64,000 nt of DNA from Rhodococcus xishaensis (GCF_004011825.1 NZ_RKLO01000003.1:248001-312000), one strand, 5' to 3'; numbered from the stretch's first letter, positions 46,897-55,872 are shown. Numbers and translations: made by a program. Notes: generated from the letters alone by a model not told the origin.

Positions 46897-47166
46897 TGAA
46901 CGGAGACAGGTCTGTTCGCGCCGACCGAGGCTTCCGACTCGCAAGCATCGAGACACCGAGACACGAGCCGGGGCGGGGCGGGCATCCTCGATTCGAGCTG
47001 CGAAGGAGCTTCGTCAGAACCCTATGGAGAGGGTGTGACCTACGCCATATGCCGTCAGATCAGAGTTGTCGATCCGCCTTGTGCGGGGAGCACAAGCGAG
47101 CCGATGCACCGCACCTAGCCTTGCGCGCCGCGTACAGCCCGGTCCAGCAGGGATGAGCCGCTGGGG

Positions 47167-49116
47167 CTACGAATTCGGTGTCACTTGGAACCTGCGCATC
47201 ATGTCGTAGTCCTCATGAGTCACGATGTGGCAATGCCAGACGTAGTCACCCGGCCTATCGAAATGGGCGACAAGACGGGTGACCTGTCCAGGAAGCGCCA
47301 GCACGGTGTCCTTTCGGCCCTGCTCGTTGGGCTGAGGAGGAATCGGGTCGCCGTTCAAACCGTGAAAATCGAGGGTCGCCCCCTGGAAGGTGCGTTCTGG
47401 ATCATTCATGAATTGCTGAGTCCGGAAGGCAAGGTCGCCATCGAATTCTTGACGGTTCACCACTTCGAACTGGACCTGATGAATATGGATCGGGTGCCCC
47501 GCTGCCGTAGTGTTGTAGATCTCCCAGATCTCGGTAGACCCCTGGGGTATAACCTCGGTAATTTCATCCATGTAGAACAACGAACCCGACTCCATAGTCC
47601 CCATCAGCACCAGAGTCCTACCGATGTCGTCGCGCAGGTTGAACAACACGAGTTGTCTGACCGTCCGAGGATTGGCTAGGACCTCGAGCGGTTCACGCAG
47701 CGGGACCGATGGACCGAAATTCTCGGCCTGCAGGGTAGGCCCTGTCGCCTCCTCGCCGATATCGAAACGCATTACCAAACCGGTTGATTCAGGATCGGCG
47801 ATGGGGGCGAGCCCGTCCGAACCATCGATAAGGGCCAGACCGCCGCCCCGGTTGTAGACCAGTCTTGTGGAGCCGGCGGGGTCGGCGGGCTCCACGAAAC
47901 CGCGAAAGGGCGATTCCGGCCCAAGATTCTTCAGGACTACCTGCTCGCCGGCGTGATCGGTGAAGTCGACAACGATGTCCATGCGCTCTGCCGGCGCCAC
48001 AACCAGCTGCGTGAGGCGAACCGGCTGGTTCAAGAAACCCCCATCGGTCCCGATCTGGAAGAAATCCATGCCGTTGTCGAACTCGAGAACGTAGCTGCGA
48101 GAACTGGAACCGTTCAGCAGTCGCAGGCGGTACCTGTTCGGCTCCAGATCGACCTTCGGCCAGGCCATCCCGTTCACGAGAATGTGGGTTCCGAAGAATT
48201 CGTCGAGTACCGTCGGATCCGGCCAGTTGTTCGCGATCTCCTTCCTGATGATGGGATTGATGGGCTCACCGTGCCGACCCGGGTAGTACAGATTTCCGGC
48301 TTCGTCGAACAATGCGTCGTGTATGGCGATCTCGAGCATGTGGCCATCATCGGGAATGATAGCTCCGTCGATCAGGCGGTCTTCATTCCGATCCCTGATC
48401 AGATACATCCCGAACAGCCCCGCATATACATTTAGCCGCGTCATTCCCACGACATGATCGTGATACCATAAACCCGCTGCCTCCTGTGAATTGTCGTAGG
48501 AATAGACGGGCTTATCCCAATCATGGCCGGCTGATCGATACTCTTGTGTGTACCACGCATCCGGGTTGCCGTCGCTCTCGGGTTCCGTATGGCCGCCGTG
48601 CAAGTGGATAACGACCGGCTTCTCTCCGGTGAATTGTGGTGTGGACTCGTCGAGGTCCGGTATATGGAGAGTCAGATCTATCGGCAGAATGTAGGGAGCA
48701 TCGTTCGGCAATTGATTCTGCCACTCGACATGAACTGTCTCATTGGACCGGGCAATAATGGTCGGCCCGGGTGAAGTAACCGCACCCTGGTGCTCAAATC
48801 CGTAAAAGTTGGTCAGAATCTCGCCGCCATCGGGTGCCCGCAGCCCAGTCCATTGCACCGTCTCCTTTATCGGCATCGTCAGAGCAGCACCCATATCCAG
48901 GTAGATCCTGGACGGCATTGGCAACGCATTTACAAACTTCGCCTGAGTCGCAGGATCCAGTAGCGTTACCGGGTTTGCACCCTCGCTGGTTTCAGAGGAG
49001 AAGTCGCACGCCGAAACGCTGAGTCCGATGAGGGCCCCGGTCGCGACTGATCCCGTCAAGAATGTTCGTCGCGCTATGGCCGGATTCACGGATCTCGGGT
49101 TCGGCCTTTTCGTCAT
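47167..49116 (-). CDS. Tat-exported multicopper oxidase (CotA/phenoxazinone synthase-like)
   Basis: 649-residue oxidase. The N-terminus has a twin-arginine signal (AIARRTFLTGSVATGALIGL) ending in a lipobox-like SVSAC, so it is probably an exported lipoprotein. Copper motifs in order: HLHGGHTEP near residue 175, WYHDHVVGMTRLNVYAGLFG near 218, HPIHIHQVQFEV near 555 and HCHIVTHEDYDMMRRF near 630. The Met after the last His motif is an axial type-1 copper ligand. It oxidises phenols, bilirubin-like compounds or metal ions. Base composition is clearly less GC-rich than the neighbouring core genes. GGAGAG precedes the ATG. Confidence 0.88.
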   Translation of the reverse strand: MTKRPNPRSVNPAIARRTFLTGSVATGALIGLSVSACDFSSETSEGANPVTLLDPATQAKFVNALPMPSRIYLDMGAALTMPIKETVQWTGLRAPDGGEILTNFYGFEHQGAVTSPGPTIIARSNETVHVEWQNQLPNDAPYILPIDLTLHIPDLDESTPQFTGEKPVVIHLHGGHTEPESDGNPDAWYTQEYRSAGHDWDKPVYSYDNSQEAAGLWYHDHVVGMTRLNVYAGLFGMYLIRDRNEDRLIDGAIIPDDGHMLEIAIHDALFDEAGNLYYPGRHGEPINPIIRKEIANNWPDPTVLDEFFGTHILVNGMAWPKVDLEPNRYRLRLLNGSSSRSYVLEFDNGMDFFQIGTDGGFLNQPVRLTQLVVAPAERMDIVVDFTDHAGEQVVLKNLGPESPFRGFVEPADPAGSTRLVYNRGGGLALIDGSDGLAPIADPESTGLVMRFDIGEEATGPTLQAENFGPSVPLREPLEVLANPRTVRQLVLFNLRDDIGRTLVLMGTMESGSLFYMDEITEVIPQGSTEIWEIYNTTAAGHPIHIHQVQFEVVNRQEFDGDLAFRTQQFMNDPERTFQGATLDFHGLNGDPIPPQPNEQGRKDTVLALPGQVTRLVAHFDRPGDYVWHCHIVTHEDYDMMRRFQVTPNS

Positions 49117-49491
49117 GAACTCTCCAACCACAACGACGGGCAAGCATCATTTCTGATTCAACGCAACCACGCCCACTTACCTGGTCGAGGATAACACCGC
49201 TCGAGCGGGCCGACCGCGCGCTGCGTACGCATTGCGGCCTACACGCGCGCCGTGTCTACACGCAACGTTGGCCGATCACCTATCGTCATCAATGTCCTGA
49301 ATCAGGCCTGAATCCGGAAACTCCAGTTATGTCCTAACCCTGCCCTGAGTCAGGTGCGGACCACCGACGAACCCGAACACCAAGGTACTGACCCTTACGA
49401 ACGGACTGATCCGGGAGTACCTACCCATGGGTGTCGAGACAAGGGCCGTCAGTCGGGCACCGCCGGCGAAGCGGCGATTCAAGTTCTTCGT
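49117..49491. other. Promoter region of the multicopper oxidase
   Basis: 375 bp holding the 11-bp repeat set described separately. A plus-strand frame from 49429 (MGVETRAVSRAPPAKRRFKF) runs about 48 codons into the kinase 3' end but has no support beyond a loose GGGAG. Confidence 0.4.
49296..49354. promoter_or_regulatory. Three copies of an 11-bp palindrome-type repeat upstream of the multicopper oxidase
   Basis: CCTGAATCAGG at 49296-49306 (perfect palindrome around its centre) is directly followed by CCTGAATCCGG at 49307-49317. A third copy, CCTGAGTCAGG, lies at 49344-49354, also palindromic. Centres of the two perfect sites are 48 bp apart. The spacing and symmetry suggest an operator for a dimeric regulator controlling the oxidase gene, whose start is 180 to 240 bp away. 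No known regulator consensus recognised. Confidence 0.5.
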
Positions 49492-51012
49492 TCAGGCCGG
49501 CGGCGGTGAAGAAATACCCAAGTCCGATATCTTTCCGAATGCACTTCTAAGCTGCAGCGAAAGGTCCATATAAATCGAGTACCGCGACGAATATACGGCG
49601 GCGCTCGATTCCTGTGGCTGGTACGAACGGGCTACGGGGAAATGATCCGGCGGCGCATACGTCTTATACCATCCAAGCTCACGGCCGGCGATGATGGCAG
49701 CGCCGCGGACCGCGGCATTCTCGGGCTCCGCCACTACCTCGATGTCATGACCCATGACGTCCGCCAGTATTTGCATCCAGAGCGTTGACTTCGCACCACC
49801 GCCGACCACGTACAGTTTCTCCGCGTTCGCGCCCAGGAGCTCGAATAGCGAACGATAGGCGAAGGAAACGCCTTCCATCACCGCGCGGATCAGATCCGCA
49901 CGTGTCGTCTGGTTCGAGAGGCCGATATAGCACGCACGGGCGTTCGGATCACGAAAAGGGGAACGTTCACCGGCGAGGTAGGGCAGATAGATCACGCCGT
50001 TGCTGCCGACCGGAGCGCTCGCCGCGGTTGCGTTGTGACTGGCATAGCCTTCGTTGTTCGCGATCTCGGCCCCCGCCCAATCGAGGTTGCCCCCCGCGGT
50101 GAGCATGGGCGCGACCCGGATGACCCGTTGCAAGTCCGGATGACGCAGGGTGAAGACGCCGCTTTCCGCAGTTGCCCACGAAGATTCGGCTGAGTCCGGC
50201 GGCGTGGATGCGATCCAACCACTGGTACCGAGGTAGCAGTAGAAGCGATGAGGTTCCCCCGCACCGACACCCACGGTCGTCGCCGCCAGATCACCGGCAC
50301 CCGTGAATACGGGCAGATCAGGTGGCAACATCAAGGTCCGTGCCGCCAAAGCCGAGAGTGTGCCGATACTCTCGCCCGCCGGCGTCAACCTCGGGAGCCT
50401 TTGCCTGTCCAAGCCCAGCATCTCCAGGAGGTCCGTCGCCCACGCATTGCTGCCCAAATCGAGGAGACCGGTAGTACTGGCCGTCGTGTGATCGCAACTG
50501 GCATTGCCGCACAGCCGCCAAGCTATATAGCTGTGCGCGCCGAAGAGCATAGTGCGCGACGCGGCCAATCGGTCTGGCTCGTGTATATCCAACCACCGCC
50601 ACTTGGCCAACAAGCTCGACGCATCCTGTGTGTTTCCAGTAATGCGTATCAGTCTGTCGGCACCAATCCGCGAAGAAATTTCCTCGGCTTCGGAACGTGA
50701 ACGTGTATCCGAGTACAAGATGGCGCGCCCAATTGTGTCATCAGCACCGACAAGAATCAGGTCCTGCATCTGCCCACTCAGTGTGATTCCCGCCAGGTCA
50801 GCTGCGGCAGCCAGGTTCGCCCTCGCTCCGACCTGAGCGAGGGCCTCCTGCGTTGCCCGCCACCACGCCTGTGGCTCCTGCTCGACGCGGTAGTCAGCCG
50901 GGTTGTGCGTTTCGTAGCTGGCATAGCCGCTCGCCAGCAGCCGGCCATCCTGCGCCACGAGCGCCGCCTTGGCTCCGCTTGTGCCGATGTCCAGCGAGAT
51001 CAGCTTCTGCAC
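49492..51012 (-). CDS. FGGY-family carbohydrate kinase (xylulokinase-like)
   Basis: 506-residue sugar kinase of the actin/hexokinase ATPase superfamily. The phosphate-1 motif SLDIGTSGAKAALV is near residue 5, the phosphate-2 region FTGAGDLAATTVGVGAG near 245, and the adenosine motif VVGGGAKSTLWMQILADVMG near 410, as in xylulokinases. GTG at 51012 puts the first motif at the usual position; a GTG at 51063 adds 17 residues. No transporter, isomerase or regulator for a sugar pathway is adjacent, so the substrate is unknown. Lower GC than the core, like the oxidase next to it. Confidence 0.85.
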   Translation of the reverse strand: MQKLISLDIGTSGAKAALVAQDGRLLASGYASYETHNPADYRVEQEPQAWWRATQEALAQVGARANLAAAADLAGITLSGQMQDLILVGADDTIGRAILYSDTRSRSEAEEISSRIGADRLIRITGNTQDASSLLAKWRWLDIHEPDRLAASRTMLFGAHSYIAWRLCGNASCDHTTASTTGLLDLGSNAWATDLLEMLGLDRQRLPRLTPAGESIGTLSALAARTLMLPPDLPVFTGAGDLAATTVGVGAGEPHRFYCYLGTSGWIASTPPDSAESSWATAESGVFTLRHPDLQRVIRVAPMLTAGGNLDWAGAEIANNEGYASHNATAASAPVGSNGVIYLPYLAGERSPFRDPNARACYIGLSNQTTRADLIRAVMEGVSFAYRSLFELLGANAEKLYVVGGGAKSTLWMQILADVMGHDIEVVAEPENAAVRGAAIIAGRELGWYKTYAPPDHFPVARSYQPQESSAAVYSSRYSIYMDLSLQLRSAFGKISDLGISSPPPA

Positions 51013-51063
51013 AAGTGCCAGCCTATTCCGGCCCAGCGCGGTTCCGAGCGCGTCGAACTCCAC

Positions 51064-51545
51064 TCGAAGCTCGCTGGCGAACGCGAGGCTCGGTTGTCCA
51101 GCTCGACCCAGAATCGGCCGCTGAACTGGGGTTTATACGTTGTATCGGAACTATCTCCTGCGCGTTTGCAGAAGATGGGGATTGTTGGTGAGCACGGTTG
51201 ACCAGCGCATTCGAACGTTGGCCCCGTTGGCAAGCGATGGCCTTTCGCGAACCTGCTGCGGACGCTCTGCGGACGGACCGTGACGTCTTCCAATGCCGGG
51301 GCGGTGTGAGAACACGCTGACCGGGCCCGGGAGCGATCACCTCGAGGCCCGCGTCGGAACCGGAACTCTCCGTCGACCAACTATCTTCTTCCCGATCGAC
51401 CGCGGCCGAACACCCATCACCAACCCGCGGCGACAGTGGTGGAACCGTTTGCGGCCGGGCTGCGTCGGACCAGACAGGGCTCCGCTGCGAGCCCGAGCAG
51501 CCATGCGTGGTACGCGCATGGCGCAGAAGGACTCGGAGGGGTGCA
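51064..51545. other. Intergenic region before the type VII-associated cassette
   Basis: About 480 bp between the divergent FGGY kinase and EspC-like gene. It should include promoters for both. I see no supported gene in it. Confidence 0.4.
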
Positions 51546-51851
51546 TTGGGAGATCAGCTGGGTGTCGACACCGAGGCGTTGCGTTCGCTCGCTGCGTCGT
51601 TGACGGGCGAGGCCGATCGGATCTCAGGCGTCGACCCGTCCGGTCGGATCGACGCCGCCGCCGCCGCGATGCCGGGGTCGTCGGTCGGTGCGGCCGCGGC
51701 CCGTGCCGGGCACCCGCTCCTCAGGTCCTACCGCGATGCTGCCGAGCGGCTGCGCGAGATGGCAACCACCGCGGAGGCGAACGCCCGCAGCTACGACGAC
51801 GCCGACGCCGCCTTCCGCCTCAATCTCGACGCCATGGCCGGGAACCTCTAG
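51546..51851 (+). CDS. EspC-like/WXG100-related type VII secretion protein
   Basis: 101-residue helical protein: two Ala-rich helices separated by a glycine/proline turn, of the DUF2580 (ESX secretion-associated EspC-like) type, beginning GDQLGVDTEALRSLAASLTG. Start TTG at 51546, chosen because GGAGGGG lies 5 bp upstream and no ATG fits. It ends one base before the DUF1023 gene starts, so the two are co-translated. Such small partners usually form a helical hairpin with, or chaperone, a secreted effector. Confidence 0.7.
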   Translation: MGDQLGVDTEALRSLAASLTGEADRISGVDPSGRIDAAAAAMPGSSVGAAAARAGHPLLRSYRDAAERLREMATTAEANARSYDDADAAFRLNLDAMAGNL

Positions 51852-53537
51852 GTGGTCACGCTGTCGCAGTTGCGCGCGTGGCATCCGGACGAACTCGCCG
51901 CCGCCGGGACCGCCGTCGCCGCATCGAACCGCACCTTCGGCGACACGATGAACGCGACCGGATCGCACTTTGTAGGCGTCCTGTCGAGTTGGCAGGGCAC
52001 TGCCGCCGAGGCAGCCGAATCACGCTGTGCGACAGAACAGGACGCGGCGCGCCGCATCGCGACAGCGGTCACCGCGCAGGCCGACGCGTTGACGAATGCC
52101 GCGGCCTCGATCGGTCCCGCCCGACTCACGGCCCTTGCCGTCGCCGACGAGGCGATCGCCTCCGGATTCGCAGTCGCCGACGATGGCCGGGTGACCGCCC
52201 CACCGTTCGCCAGCGGTAACCCGTTCGCCGACTTGCTGATTCAGGCGCAACTGGGCGAACAGGCGAAGGTATTGGAGATTAGGCTGACCTCCGCTCTGGC
52301 CATGGTCGGCGAACTCGACGCCCGCGCCGGCGCCGCCCTGGACGCCGCGACCGCCCAGCTCGGCGACACCTTCGAGGCCCGAGTGGGGAGCCTCGGAACC
52401 GACCCGCTGCCCGAACCAGTACCCGGTGTCTCGGCCGCCGACAACAAGGAGTACTGGGACTCGCTCACCGAGGAACAGCGACGTCGGATCATCGACGAGC
52501 ACCCGGACTGGGTCGGCAACCGTGATGGTATCCCGGCCGCGGTGCGACACGAGGCCAACGTCAACCGGTTCGACGACGAACGGGCCCGCCTCGAAGCCGA
52601 ACGCGACCGCCTGCAGGCGAACCTCGACGAGAACCGCTTCGGGGGCACGTTCACCAACGACGACGCGGCGCTCTGGTACACCGAGCAGAAACTGCGCGAC
52701 CTCGACGAGATCGAGCGCATCGTGGCAGACAACCCCGACGGCCGACTGATGCTGCTCGACCTGCAGTCCGGCGAACGCGGTATGGCCGCGTTCGCCGTCG
52801 GAGATCCCGACACCGCCGACCACATCTCCGTCACCACCCCCGGACTGAACACCAACATCGACGACTCCTTCGCGGACATGGTCGAAGAGGCGGAGTACCT
52901 GCAGATCGAGGCGGAGGAGCAACTCGAACGCGTCGGTCGCGACGAGACCGTGGCGAGCATCGCGTGGTTGGGGTACGAGCCGCCGCAGACCACCGGCCCG
53001 GGAGCCCTCGACCTCGTACGCGGCGGCCTGGACGTGGCCCAGACCGATCGGGCGACTGCGGGCGCCGCGAAGCTCGCCGGGTTCTACGACGGCCTCGATG
53101 TCGCCTCCACACAACCGGACCCGCACATCACCGCCCTCGGACACTCCTACGGATCCCTGACCACCGGTCTGGCCCTCCAGGATCCCGGACCCGGCCAACC
53201 CGTCGACGACGCCGTGTTCTACGGATCACCCGGCATCAACGCCGACGACGAATCCGACCTCGGCCTCGCCGAAGGACACGGCTACGTGATGGAGGCCGAC
53301 GGGGACCGCTTCGTCCCCGAGGTCGGCAAGACGCACCGGTTCGGACCCGACCCCAGCACCGCCGACTTCGAACAACTCTCCGTCAACGCGGGCACCAGCC
53401 CGGACGGCGTAGCGCGCGACGGCGTCCACTCCCACAGTGAATACACACGACTCGGCGACAACGAGAAGGATCTTCGAATGTCCGGATACAACATGGCAGT
53501 GATCGTGGCCGGACTACCCGAAAAGGTGGTGCGCTGA
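51852..53537 (+). CDS. DUF1023 alpha/beta hydrolase with WXG-like N-terminal domain
   Basis: 561 residues. Residues 1 to about 190 are helical, with SSWQGTAAEAAESR near 45, the W-x-G turn of WXG100-type proteins. A charged linker region follows. The C-terminal DUF1023 hydrolase domain has the nucleophile elbow HITALGHSYGSLTTGLALQD near residue 430, FYGSPGINADDESDLGL after it and a possible catalytic His in DGVHSHSEYTRL near 522. There is no signal peptide, so export by a type VII system is inferred from the N-terminal domain and the EspC-like neighbour. GTG start directly after the upstream stop. Confidence 0.8.
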   Translation: MVTLSQLRAWHPDELAAAGTAVAASNRTFGDTMNATGSHFVGVLSSWQGTAAEAAESRCATEQDAARRIATAVTAQADALTNAAASIGPARLTALAVADEAIASGFAVADDGRVTAPPFASGNPFADLLIQAQLGEQAKVLEIRLTSALAMVGELDARAGAALDAATAQLGDTFEARVGSLGTDPLPEPVPGVSAADNKEYWDSLTEEQRRRIIDEHPDWVGNRDGIPAAVRHEANVNRFDDERARLEAERDRLQANLDENRFGGTFTNDDAALWYTEQKLRDLDEIERIVADNPDGRLMLLDLQSGERGMAAFAVGDPDTADHISVTTPGLNTNIDDSFADMVEEAEYLQIEAEEQLERVGRDETVASIAWLGYEPPQTTGPGALDLVRGGLDVAQTDRATAGAAKLAGFYDGLDVASTQPDPHITALGHSYGSLTTGLALQDPGPGQPVDDAVFYGSPGINADDESDLGLAEGHGYVMEADGDRFVPEVGKTHRFGPDPSTADFEQLSVNAGTSPDGVARDGVHSHSEYTRLGDNEKDLRMSGYNMAVIVAGLPEKVVR

Positions 53538-54094
53538 TGAACCGACGCACCCTCCCACGGCTCGCTGCGCTGGCAACGACCCTGACCATCCTGACCACCG
53601 GATGCGGAGATCTCATGGACAACCCCTACAACCACACCGACGACGAAATCGCCGAAGCCGCTGCCCTGTTGCCCACCCTGCCCTCACTCGAGGACACCGA
53701 ACAGCAGATCACGGAGACGGTGGTGCAGATCGCCGATGCCGCAACAGCCCTCGCGCCGGAACTGCAGTGGGAGTGGCGACGCGACCGGACCCAGTCCGGC
53801 TGCGGTGGCGCGTTCGCCAAGACCGACGGGCTCGAGATCCGCCTGCAGATGTACGTGTCCCTCACCCCGATCTCCGACGCCGACTGGCCCCGCATACTCC
53901 AGGCCGCCCGCGACATCGCCGCCCCCCTCGGCATCACCCAGCTGACCGTGCGCGTCGACAAGCCCGGCGATCACGACGTGGTACTCACCAGCGAGGACGG
54001 CACCCGGATCGCCTTCGGATCGAACGTGCGTGCCGTCATCAGCGCCCAGACCGGCTGCCGCCTCCCCGCCGAGCGGGCCGACCCGACGCCCTGA
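53537..54094 (+). CDS. LppA-like lipoprotein
   Basis: 185-residue lipoprotein. Signal: MNRRTLPRLAALATTLTILT, lipobox ILTTGC with Cys near residue 23. The mature part contains WEWRRDRTQSGCGGAFAKTD and a C-terminal TQLTVRVDKPGDHDVVLTSE typical of the LppA/LppB family. The ATG overlaps the hydrolase stop (TGATG). A membrane-anchored partner encoded right after a secreted hydrolase could be an immunity or docking protein; this is inference. Confidence 0.8.
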   Translation: MNRRTLPRLAALATTLTILTTGCGDLMDNPYNHTDDEIAEAAALLPTLPSLEDTEQQITETVVQIADAATALAPELQWEWRRDRTQSGCGGAFAKTDGLEIRLQMYVSLTPISDADWPRILQAARDIAAPLGITQLTVRVDKPGDHDVVLTSEDGTRIAFGSNVRAVISAQTGCRLPAERADPTP

Positions 54095-54151
54095 CGCGTC
54101 GACCACAGCACCCCGCCCGATACTCCGCCCGACGACTACGGGAGCGACACC

Positions 54152-54550
54152 ATGACCGGCAGCGCACCGTTCGACGACCTCGCCGCGAAAGCACGGCGCG
54201 TCCACGAGGCGGTGACGCTCGTGCGCGGGCGGGCCCAATCCGCGGGCGGGCACGTCACCGCTGAAGTCGATGCCGCCGGCCACATCACTGCACTGACCAT
54301 CACCGACACCGCCCTCGCGGAAGGCGCCGCCGCGCTCGCCACGATCATCACCGACACCCACCGCGCGGCTTGCGCCGAGGCGGGGAAAGCGGCACAGGCA
54401 ATTCGTGACGAGCTAGCCGCCGACCCCCGCGTCGCGCAGGTCATCGCCGGAACAGGCACGAACGCCCCCGTAACGCCGCCCCACCACCCAGGACCTGAGG
54501 AAGACGAGGGCGCCTACTACGCCACCAGGTCGGTCCTCCGGAGCGACTGA
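54152..54550 (+). CDS. YbaB/EbfC-like protein of the type VII cassette
   Basis: 132 residues. An N-terminal helix is followed by the YbaB-type beta sheet (GHVTAEVDAAGHITALTITD near residue 33) and a second long helix (AHRAACAEAGK region near 70), then a Pro-rich acidic tail. YbaB-family proteins are small dimeric DNA-binding or chaperone-like proteins, and copies are common in actinobacterial ESX-associated clusters. ATG preceded by GGGAG. Last gene of the cassette. Confidence 0.7.
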   Translation: MTGSAPFDDLAAKARRVHEAVTLVRGRAQSAGGHVTAEVDAAGHITALTITDTALAEGAAALATIITDTHRAACAEAGKAAQAIRDELAADPRVAQVIAGTGTNAPVTPPHHPGPEEDEGAYYATRSVLRSD

Positions 54551-54658
54551 CAACAGCGATCCAGCCGCAGACGAGTTGTTCGGGCCTCTGGGCGAGGTCG
54601 GCGAGCATGCCGGGCACAAGGAGAAGGCGGCACCGGACTTCGGTGCCATTGCCTAGAA
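54551..54658 (+). pseudogene. Possible 3' gene remnant after the YbaB-like gene
   Basis: In the frame one base ahead of the YbaB-like gene, the sequence continues coding-like through DNSDPAADELFGPLGEVGEH to PDFGAIA and a TAG at 54656-54658, without a start codon. This could be the tail of a frameshifted or deleted gene. Confidence 0.3.
54629..54647 (+). terminator. Hairpin after the type VII cassette
   Basis: Perfect 7-bp stem GGCACCG / CGGTGCC with loop GACTT, about 80 bp after the YbaB-like stop. It lacks a clear T run and lies inside the remnant frame. Confidence 0.4.
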
Positions 54659-54838
54659 ATGCCCGACATTACTTGCTTGTCCGAACGACCGCTTGCTAGG
54701 TTCTGCGCGTCGGGTTGTCGATGGACCCGAGTTCGGGAGGGCTTTGATGATGCGTTCGATCCGGAGATCGCTGACCGTCGCTGCTGCGACCGTAGCTCCG
54801 CGAAACTTCCTGCGGTTCAGCGAGAGCGGGAATCGCTG

Positions 54839-55213
54839 ATGGGAAATGACTGGTCCCCGCCGCTTGCATTCCTGGGCACGGCAGTGATTTTCGCCTGGCA
54901 AGCGTATAGAGGATTTCGAGGAACGGCCCTCGAAAAAATGAACTACAAGGCGTCCCACGCCGTGCGTGAGAGTCCCGAACTGACACGCAAGGCGAACGAA
55001 CTCGTCGCCCGCTGGTACACAGCGGCTACCGTGCTTGTTTTGATTCCAGTGGTTACCCTGACTCTTCTCTGGATCTTCGCGACGATTGCCTTTCCGTCGG
55101 GGGGATTCTTCTGGGGCGTCGTCGTCTACATGTGCGTCGTCCCCCTCTCCGTTGCCCTTTACCCGCACTACCGCATCCGACGTCTGGCTCCTCCACCCGC
55201 GCCCGTATCCTGA
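54839..55213 (+). CDS. Small membrane protein of unknown function
   Basis: 124 residues. An N-terminal hydrophobic segment (PLAFLGTAVIFAWQAY) is followed by a polar region with ALEKMNYKASHAVRESPELT and two C-terminal transmembrane segments (about residues 62 to 84 and 90 to 108). The ATG at 54839 has GAGCGGG upstream; a longer frame reads through less convincing sequence. No family recognised. Confidence 0.55.
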   Translation: MGNDWSPPLAFLGTAVIFAWQAYRGFRGTALEKMNYKASHAVRESPELTRKANELVARWYTAATVLVLIPVVTLTLLWIFATIAFPSGGFFWGVVVYMCVVPLSVALYPHYRIRRLAPPPAPVS

Positions 55214-55300
55214 TCCACGGATAGCCCTGACATCTGAACGCTGCCAAGCGGTTTGACCGGGCAGCTCTCGGACGGGCGGGATGGCTCGCGGTCTGCCATT

Positions 55301-55340
55301 CAGATCACCCCGGCCTCGTGGTGGGGACCGGGGTGATCTG
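55301..55340. terminator. Long perfect hairpin
   Basis: 13-bp perfect inverted repeat CAGATCACCCCGG / CCGGGGTGATCTG with a 14-base loop, 88 bp after the small membrane-protein gene. A terminator is likely, but there is no T run. Confidence 0.55.
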
Positions 55341-55695
55341 GTGGTCGGCGCTGGTCGGGTCTTGGGGTGTGGAAAGAGTTCGTGTCCTGTCCGGCCATAT
55401 CGGTTTGGTTGCCGGCAGGCGAGTGCGAGGGCTTTGCTGCGGTGATCACCGAACGGGGCAGATCCCTGCGTGGTGTGGGCAGGGGCTAGGTGGGTGGTGA
55501 CAAGTGTGTGGCCGCAGCCCACCGGGTGGAGGTAGGCGGCCACGTTCCGGGTGTGGTGTGCCGGGTTGGGTTCCGGAACCGAGGTAGCCGAGGAGGTTGC
55601 CCGGCGATCCGGTCGGCGGTGTGTCGGTGATGCCATCGATCGCGACCACCGACACCGTGCCGTCGACATTGTCGGCGAAGGGGGGTGGGTGCACT
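55341..55695. other. Degenerate region
   Basis: 355 bp with long overlapping frames on both strands but none with recognisable homology or a ribosome binding site. Next to an integrase fragment, it may be decayed mobile-element DNA. Confidence 0.3.
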
Positions 55696-55872
55696 ATGCC
55701 TGCCCCTGATGGACGCTTGGAGGTACTGGCCAAGCATGTGCGCCTGTTCATTGGCGGTCACCCGGACGCTTGGTTGTTCCCCGGCGAGAACGACGGCCAA
55801 CCGTGGCATCAGAACTCTCTCGGCTACCGTTGCGCAAGACACGACAGGCGGCGGGCCGAACACGAACGATAG
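55696..55872 (+). pseudogene. Tyrosine integrase C-terminal fragment
   Basis: 58 residues containing LEVLAKHVRLFIGGHPDAWL, FPGENDGQPWHQNSLGYRC and ARHDRRRAEHER. The pattern (helix with LAxHV, then xxWLFxG, G-x-P-W-H-x-N-x-xGYR) resembles the region before the catalytic R and Y of actinobacterial phage-type integrases. No catalytic RHRY set is present, the 5' end is missing and it stops early, so it is a remnant. Confidence 0.45.

Noticed and set aside
49429-49572. 48-codon plus-strand frame antisense to the FGGY kinase 3' end
   Set aside because: Overlaps a supported gene and has only a weak GGGAG upstream; no homology recognised.
54653-55669. Long minus-strand open frame opposite the small membrane protein
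   Set aside because: No recognisable domain, biased Arg/Pro/His composition and no convincing ribosome binding site.
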